Below are positions 59,825-64,000 of a stretch of 64,000 bases of DNA, piece after piece. Made by a program: the position numbers and the translations under genes. The stretch covers positions 41,938,095 to 42,002,094 of the forward strand of contig NC_090766.1 of assembly GCF_036898095.1 (NCBI RefSeq), given 5' to 3'. Positions within the stretch are counted from its first letter, which is position 1. Every line of letters begins with the position of its first letter. A model generated the notes under the pieces. That model ran no database searches and was not told the DNA's origin. It was given only the letters and a program-made list of their open reading frames with translations. Source of the DNA: Palaemon carinicauda (taxonomy: Eukaryota; Arthropoda; Malacostraca; Decapoda; Palaemonidae).

Positions 59825-60806
59825 ACATACACCTCCTTACCTTTTGCTAAATATTTCTCGCATATCTGCCTAACTGTAAAAATCTCATTCATACAACCCC
59901 TACCTCTTCTAAAACCACCCTGTATTTCTAAGATTGCATTCTCTGTTTTATCCTTGATCCTATTAATCATTACTCTACCATACACTTTTCCAACTACGCT
60001 TAACAAACTAATACCTCTTGAATTACAACACTCATGCACATCTCCCTTACCCTTATATAGTGGTACAATACATGCACAAACCCAATCTACTGTTACCATT
60101 GACAACACAAAACACATATTAAACAATCTCACCAACCATTCAAGCACAGTCACACCCCCTTCCTTCAACATCTCAGCTTTCACACCATCCATACCAGATG
60201 CTTTTCCTACTCTCGTTTCATCTAGTGCTCTCCTCACTTCATCTATTGTAATCTCTCTCTCATTCTCATCTCCCATCACTGGCACCTCAACACCTGCAAC
60301 AGCAATTATATCTGCCTCCCTATTATCCTCAACATTCAGCAAACTTTCAAAATATTCCGCCCATCTTTTCCTTGCCTCCTCTCCTTTTAACAACCTTCCA
60401 TTTCCATCTTTCACTGTCTCTTCAATTCTTGAGCCAGCCTTCCTTACTCTCTTCACTTCTTTCCAAAACTACTACTTATTCTCTTCATATGAATGACCCA
60501 ATCCATGACCCCACCTCAGGTCAGCTGCCCTCTTTGCCTCACGTACCTTGCGCTTTACTTCCACATTTTTCTCTTTATATTTTTCATACTTCTCTATACT
60601 ATTACTCTCCAGCCATTCTTTAAAAGCCCTCTTTTTCTCTTCCACTTTTACCTTCACTCCTTCATTCCACCATTCACTGCCCTTCCTCATGCTGCCTCCA
60701 ACAACCTTCTTTCCACACACATCACTTGCAATCCCATCAAAATTTTCTTTTACTAACTTCCACTCCTCCTCTAAATTGCCAGTTTCTCTTACTTTCACTT
60801 CGTCAT

Positions 60807-61160
60807 ATGTTATTTTCCTTAGTAAAATAAATTTTTGAATATACTTACCCGATGATCATGTAGCTGTCAACTCCGTTGCCCGACAGAAATCTAAGGTCGG
60901 GATACGCCAGCGATCGCTATACAGGTGGGGGTGTACACAACAGCGCCATCTGTGAGCAGGTACTCAAGTACTTCTTGTCAACAAGAACTCAATTTTCTCC
61001 TCGGTCCACTGGTTCTCTATGGGGAGGAAGGGAGGGTCCTTAAATTCATGATCATCGGGTAAGTATATTCAAAAATTTATTTTACTAAGGAAAATAACAT
61101 TTTTCAATATTAATCTTACCCGATGATCATGTAGCTGATTCACACCCAGGGTGGTGGGTG
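60807..61160. repeat. DIRS end block with inverted repeats
   Basis: ATGTTATTTTCCTTAGTAAA... runs ~55 bp into ACCCGATGATCATG and recurs inverted at about 61049-61102, with ~185 bp between. A further copy of ACCCGATGATCATGTAGCTG in the first orientation is at about 61119-61138. Confidence 0.85.
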
Positions 61161-61541
61161 GAGACCAGCATACATGTTAACATTAGAAGCTAAGTATCCC
61201 GTATTTCATTTTAGCAGTTATTCAAAATAACAAACATAAAATAAATAAGTACCTGGTAAGGAAGTCGACTTGAACCATTACTCTGCCTTTTTTTAAGTAC
61301 GTCTTCCTTACTGAGCCTAGCGATCCTCTTAGGATGCTGAGCGACTCCTAGGTGCTGAAGTATGAAGGGCTGCAACCCATACTAAAGGACCTCATCACAA
61401 CCTCTAATCTAGGCGCTTCTCAAGAAAGAATTTGACCACCCGCCAAATCAACCAGGATGCGGAAGGCTTCTTAGCCTTCCGTACAACCCAAAAACAAAAA
61501 TAAAAAGCATTTCAAGAGAAAGATTAAAAAAGGTTATGGGA

Positions 61542-62660
61542 TTATGGGAATGTAGTGGCTGAGCCCTCACCTACTACTGCACTCGCTGCTACGAATGGTC
61601 CCAGGGTGTAGCAGTTCTCGTAAAGAGACTGGACATCTTTGAGGTAAAATGATGCGAACACTGACTTGCTTCTCCAATATGTTGCATCCATAACACTCTG
61701 CAGAGAACGGTTCTGTTTGAAGGCCACTGAAGTAGCGACAGCCCTAACTTCATGTGTCCTTACCTTCAGCAAAGCAAGGTCTTCTTCCTTCAGATGAGAA
61801 TGGGCCTCTCTAATCAAAAGCCTGATGTAGTAAGAAACTGCGTTCTTAGACATCGGTAAAGCAGGTTTCTTGATAGAACACCATAAAGCTTCTGATTGTC
61901 CTCGTAATGGCTTTGTACGCCTTAAATAGTACTTAAGAGCTCTTACTGGGCAAAGTACTCTCTCTAGTTCGTTCCCCACCAAGTTGGACAGGCTTGGGAT
62001 CTCGAACGACTTGGGCCAAGGACGAGAAGGAAGCTCGTTTTTAGCCAAAAAACCGAGCTGCAAGGAACACGTAGCCGTTTCAGATGTAAAACCTATGTTC
62101 CTGCTGAAGGCGTGGATCTCACTGACTCTTTTAGCTGTTGCTAAGCAAACGAGGAAAAGTGTCTTTAATGTGAGATCCTTAAAAGAGGCTGATTGAAGCG
62201 GTTCGAATCTTGCTGACATCAGGAACCTTAAAACCATGTCTAGGTTCCAGCGTGGTGTGGACAACCGACGTTCCTTTGAGGTCTCAAAAGACCTAAGGAG
62301 GTCCTGTAGATCTTTGTTGGTGGAAAGATCCAAGCCTCTGTGGCGGAAGACCGCTGCCAACATGCTTCTGTAACCCTTGATCGTAGGAGCTGATAGGGAT
62401 CTTACATTCCTTAGATGTAACAGGAAGTCAGCTATCTGCGTTACAGAGGTACTGGTTGAGGAAACTGCATTCGCCTTGCACCAGCTTCGGAAGACTTCCC
62501 ATTTTGACTGATAGACTCTGAGAGTGGATGTCCTCCTTGCTCTGGCTGCCTCCTTCGAAAAGCCTCTAGCTCTTGAGAGTCTTTCGATAGTCTGAAGGCA
62601 GTCAGACGAAGAGCGTGGAGGATTGGGTGTACCTTCTTTACGTGTGGCTGACGCAGAAGG
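61542..62660 (-). CDS. DIRS tyrosine recombinase
   Basis: Catalyses site-specific strand exchange to integrate the circular cDNA of a DIRS element. The SAM-like core-binding region (ADFLLHLRNVRSLSAPTIKG, GYRSMLAAVFRHRGLDLS) is followed by the catalytic domain with Arg in TAKRVSEIHAFS (codon 62127-62129), the H-x-x-R box THEVRAVATS (H 61752-61754, R 61743-61745), a Trp-containing TYWRSKS and the nucleophile in FASFYLKD (Tyr codon 61644-61646). The stop is at 61542. The open frame extends upstream to 63959, but that part overlaps the RT/RNase H frame and its text has no domain, so the true start is unknown; 62660 is where recombinase-like text begins. The ~220-bp overlap with the RT/RNase H frame is normal for DIRS elements. 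No disabling change was seen. Confidence 0.85.
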   Translation of the reverse strand, partial: PSASATRKEGTPNPPRSSSDCLQTIERLSRARGFSKEAARARRTSTLRVYQSKWEVFRSWCKANAVSSTSTSVTQIADFLLHLRNVRSLSAPTIKGYRSMLAAVFRHRGLDLSTNKDLQDLLRSFETSKERRLSTPRWNLDMVLRFLMSARFEPLQSASFKDLTLKTLFLVCLATAKRVSEIHAFSRNIGFTSETATCSLQLGFLAKNELPSRPWPKSFEIPSLSNLVGNELERVLCPVRALKYYLRRTKPLRGQSEALWCSIKKPALPMSKNAVSYYIRLLIREAHSHLKEEDLALLKVRTHEVRAVATSVAFKQNRSLQSVMDATYWRSKSVFASFYLKDVQSLYENCYTLGPFVAASAVVGEGSATTFP

Positions 62661-64000
62661 TCCACTCTTAGAGGAAGAGTCCTGGGAATGTCCACTAGCC
62701 ATTGCAGTACCTCGGTGAACCATTCTCTCGCGGGCCAGAGGGGAGCAACCAACGTCAACCGTGTCCCTTCGTGAGCGGCGAACTTCTGAAGTACCCTGTT
62801 GACAATCTTGAACGGAGGGAACGCATACAGGTCTAGATGGGACCAATCCAGCAGAAAGGCATCCACGTGAACTGCTGCTGGGTCTGGAATCGGAGAACAA
62901 TACATCGGGAGCCTCTTGGTCATCGAGGTAGCGAAAAGATCTATGGTGGGCTGACCCCACAGGGCCCATAGTCTGCTGCAAACATTCTTGTGAAGGGTCC
63001 ACTCTGTGGGGATGACCTGACCCTTCCGGCTGAGGCGATCTGCCATGACATTCATGTCGCCCTGAATGAACCTCGTTACCAGCGAAATCTTTCGATCTTT
63101 TGACCAAATGAGGAGGTCCCTTGCGATCTCGAACAACTTCCTCGAATGAGTCCCTCCTTGCTTGGAGATGTACGCCAAGGCTGTGGTGTTGTCGGAGTTC
63201 ACCTCCACCACCTTGCTTAGCTGGAGGGACTTGAAGTTTATCAAGGCCAGATGAACTGCCAAAAGCTCCTTGCAGTTGATGTGAAGTGTCCTTTGCTCCT
63301 GATTCCACGTGCCCGAGCATTCCTGTCCGTCCAGTGTCGCACCCCAGCCCGTGTCCGATGCGTCCGAGAAGAGACGGTGGTCGGGGGTCTGAACAGCCAA
63401 TGGTAGACCTTCCTTGAGAAGAATGCTGTTCTTCCACCACGTCAGTGTAGACCTCATCTCTTCGGAAATAGGCACTGAGACCGCCTCTAGCGTCATGTCC
63501 TTTCTCCAGTGAGCAGCCAGATGATACTGAAGGGGGCGGAGGTGGAGTCTCCCTAACTCGATGAACTGGGCCAGCGATGAAAGTGTCCCTGTTAGACTCA
63601 TCCACTGCCTGACTGAACATCGGTTCCTTCTCAGCATGCTCTGGATGCATTCTAGGGCTTGACTGATCCTTGGGGCCGACGGAAAAGCCCGAAAAGCTCG
63701 ACTCTGAATCTCCATACCTAGATAGACAATGGTTTAGGATGGGACGAGTTGGGACTTCTCTATATTGACCAGGAGGCCCAATTCCTTGGTCAGATCCATA
63801 GTCCATCTGAGATTCTCCAGACAGCGACGACTTGACGGAGCTCTTAAAAGCCAGTCGTCCAAATAGAGGGAGGCTCTGATGTCTGCCAAGTGAAGGAATT
63901 TGGCAATATTCCTCATCAGTTTGGTAAACACAAGAGGTGCCGTGCTTAGGCCAAAGCACAGGGCTTGGAACTGGTACACGACCTTTCCAAAGACGAACCT
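62441..64000 (-). pseudogene. DIRS RT/RNase H, one in-frame stop, partial
   Basis: The frame enters from the window edge with the RT palm (YQFQALCFGLSTAPLVFTKL; catalytic YLDD in RASLYLDDWLL). It meets one TAA at 63734-63736 just after KSQLVPS and continues in the same frame with YLGMEIQ. The RNase H follows, with catalytic residues placed as expected: Asp in RLFSDASDTGWG, Glu in INCKELLAVHLAL, Asp in VNSDNTTALAY and Asp in MADRLSRKG. The DIRS-specific C-terminal region (WGQPTIDLFATSMTKRLPMY, YAFPPFKIVNRVL) follows, with the stop at 62441. A single stop in otherwise intact sequence points to a recent nonsense change, a sequencing error or recoding. The N-terminal part of the RT is beyond the window. 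Confidence 0.85.

Larger units (their letters stand above)
57972..60808 (-). pseudogene. RTE-like LINE, interrupted and 5'-truncated
   Basis: Minus-strand non-LTR retrotransposon. From 60798 leftward: the linker after the endonuclease (NLEEEWKLVKENFDGI, WWNEGVKVKVEEKKRAF); two adjacent in-frame stops near 60470; the first RT half (60456-59821) with GKASGMDGVKAEML, IVPLYKGKGD and GFRRGRGCMNEIF; a 485-bp insertion; then the second RT half (59340-58236) with FMDLEKAYDRV, GLRQGCVMSPWLFNLYVDG and FADDTVLVAD, keeping both catalytic Asp motifs, and a thumb/C-terminal region with RWFGHVERM. The ~260-bp 3' UTR ends at 57972 in a (TATG)n-type tail, as in RTE-group elements. The endonuclease is missing because the DIRS element at 60807 abuts it. 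Apart from the insertion and stops it is well preserved, so fairly young. Confidence 0.85.
60807..64000 (-). mobile_element. Young DIRS retrotransposon, 3' part
   Basis: Minus-strand element entering from the right edge. Order from the edge leftward: RT, RNase H and overlapping tyrosine recombinase frames, then a ~450-bp non-coding 3' region with an end block of inverted repeats (60807-60862 / 61049-61102). It uses the DIRS strategy: reverse transcription through an RT/RNase H polyprotein and integration by a tyrosine recombinase. It joins the LINE at about 60807. The gag and 5' end lie outside the window. Confidence 0.85.

Noticed and set aside
59768..60496. 242-residue plus-strand Ser/Thr/Pro-rich frame
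   Set aside because: Antisense reading of the LINE RT, whose minus-strand frame has clear RT motifs.
62661..63959. N-terminal ~430 residues of the long recombinase frame as part of the protein
   Set aside because: They overlap the RT/RNase H frame and show no domain; they look like an out-of-frame reading of it.
1..64000. tRNA or rRNA genes
   Set aside because: I looked for cloverleaf-like and rRNA-like stretches by eye and recognised none. A tRNA scan could still find one.

Overview
The window is eukaryotic, AT-rich and dominated by repeats. I read it as genomic DNA of a decapod crustacean (shrimp, prawn or crayfish type). The reasons are several DIRS-type tyrosine-recombinase retroelements, several RTE-like and CR1-like LINEs, a Tigger/pogo transposase relic, very long tandem arrays, and short interspersed repeats that I remember as common in decapod sequence. 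The taxon is an inference; nothing seen fixes the species. No complete host gene, rRNA, tRNA or CRISPR array was recognised.

Layout. 1-11 kb: AT-rich sequence with small tandem repeats, a dispersed decapod-type repeat (1.9-2.2 kb), a pair of 256-bp LTRs in inverted orientation flanked by a 4-bp duplication (6.1-7.0 kb), a decayed Tigger transposase (7.1-9.5 kb) and a decayed RTE-like reverse transcriptase (9.8-10.6 kb). 11-16 kb: candidate exons of an unidentified plus-strand gene. The best are a 72-bp internal exon (11790-11861) and a terminal exon with stop at 15632, followed by AATAAA about 0.5 kb on. 17.3-32.2 kb: a single ~14.5 kb array built on GCA triplets plus short GAT/GAG/CTA/GTA words, arranged in blocks, with a recurring boundary module and several kb-scale internal duplications; a TA-flanked palindromic element is inserted near its end. 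33.1-35.9 kb: a TTAA-flanked, piggyBac-like non-autonomous element filled with ~370-bp tandem repeats. 36.5 kb: a weak exon candidate. 37.9-40.8 kb: a 46-bp satellite with a duplicated ~1.2 kb block.

41.6-64 kb is a nest of transposons: a decayed RTE-like LINE inside a minisatellite (42-44.5 kb), an old DIRS-like element with terminal inverted repeats and a recombinase relic (44.7-51.5 kb), a TIR-bearing dispersed repeat (51.75-52.34 kb), a decayed CR1-like LINE (53.2-56.1 kb) with a fold-back insertion, a third DIRS-like relic (56.2-57.97 kb), an RTE-like LINE on the minus strand (57.97-60.8 kb) split by a 485-bp insertion, and the 3' part of a younger DIRS element running off the right edge (60.8-64 kb). 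That last element has an open tyrosine-recombinase frame with its R, H-x-x-R and Y residues, and a reverse transcriptase/RNase H frame broken by one in-frame stop.

The GCA array is the most unusual object. Its long frames on both strands are best explained by triplet periodicity, not by genes. The coordinates of decayed elements are approximate.
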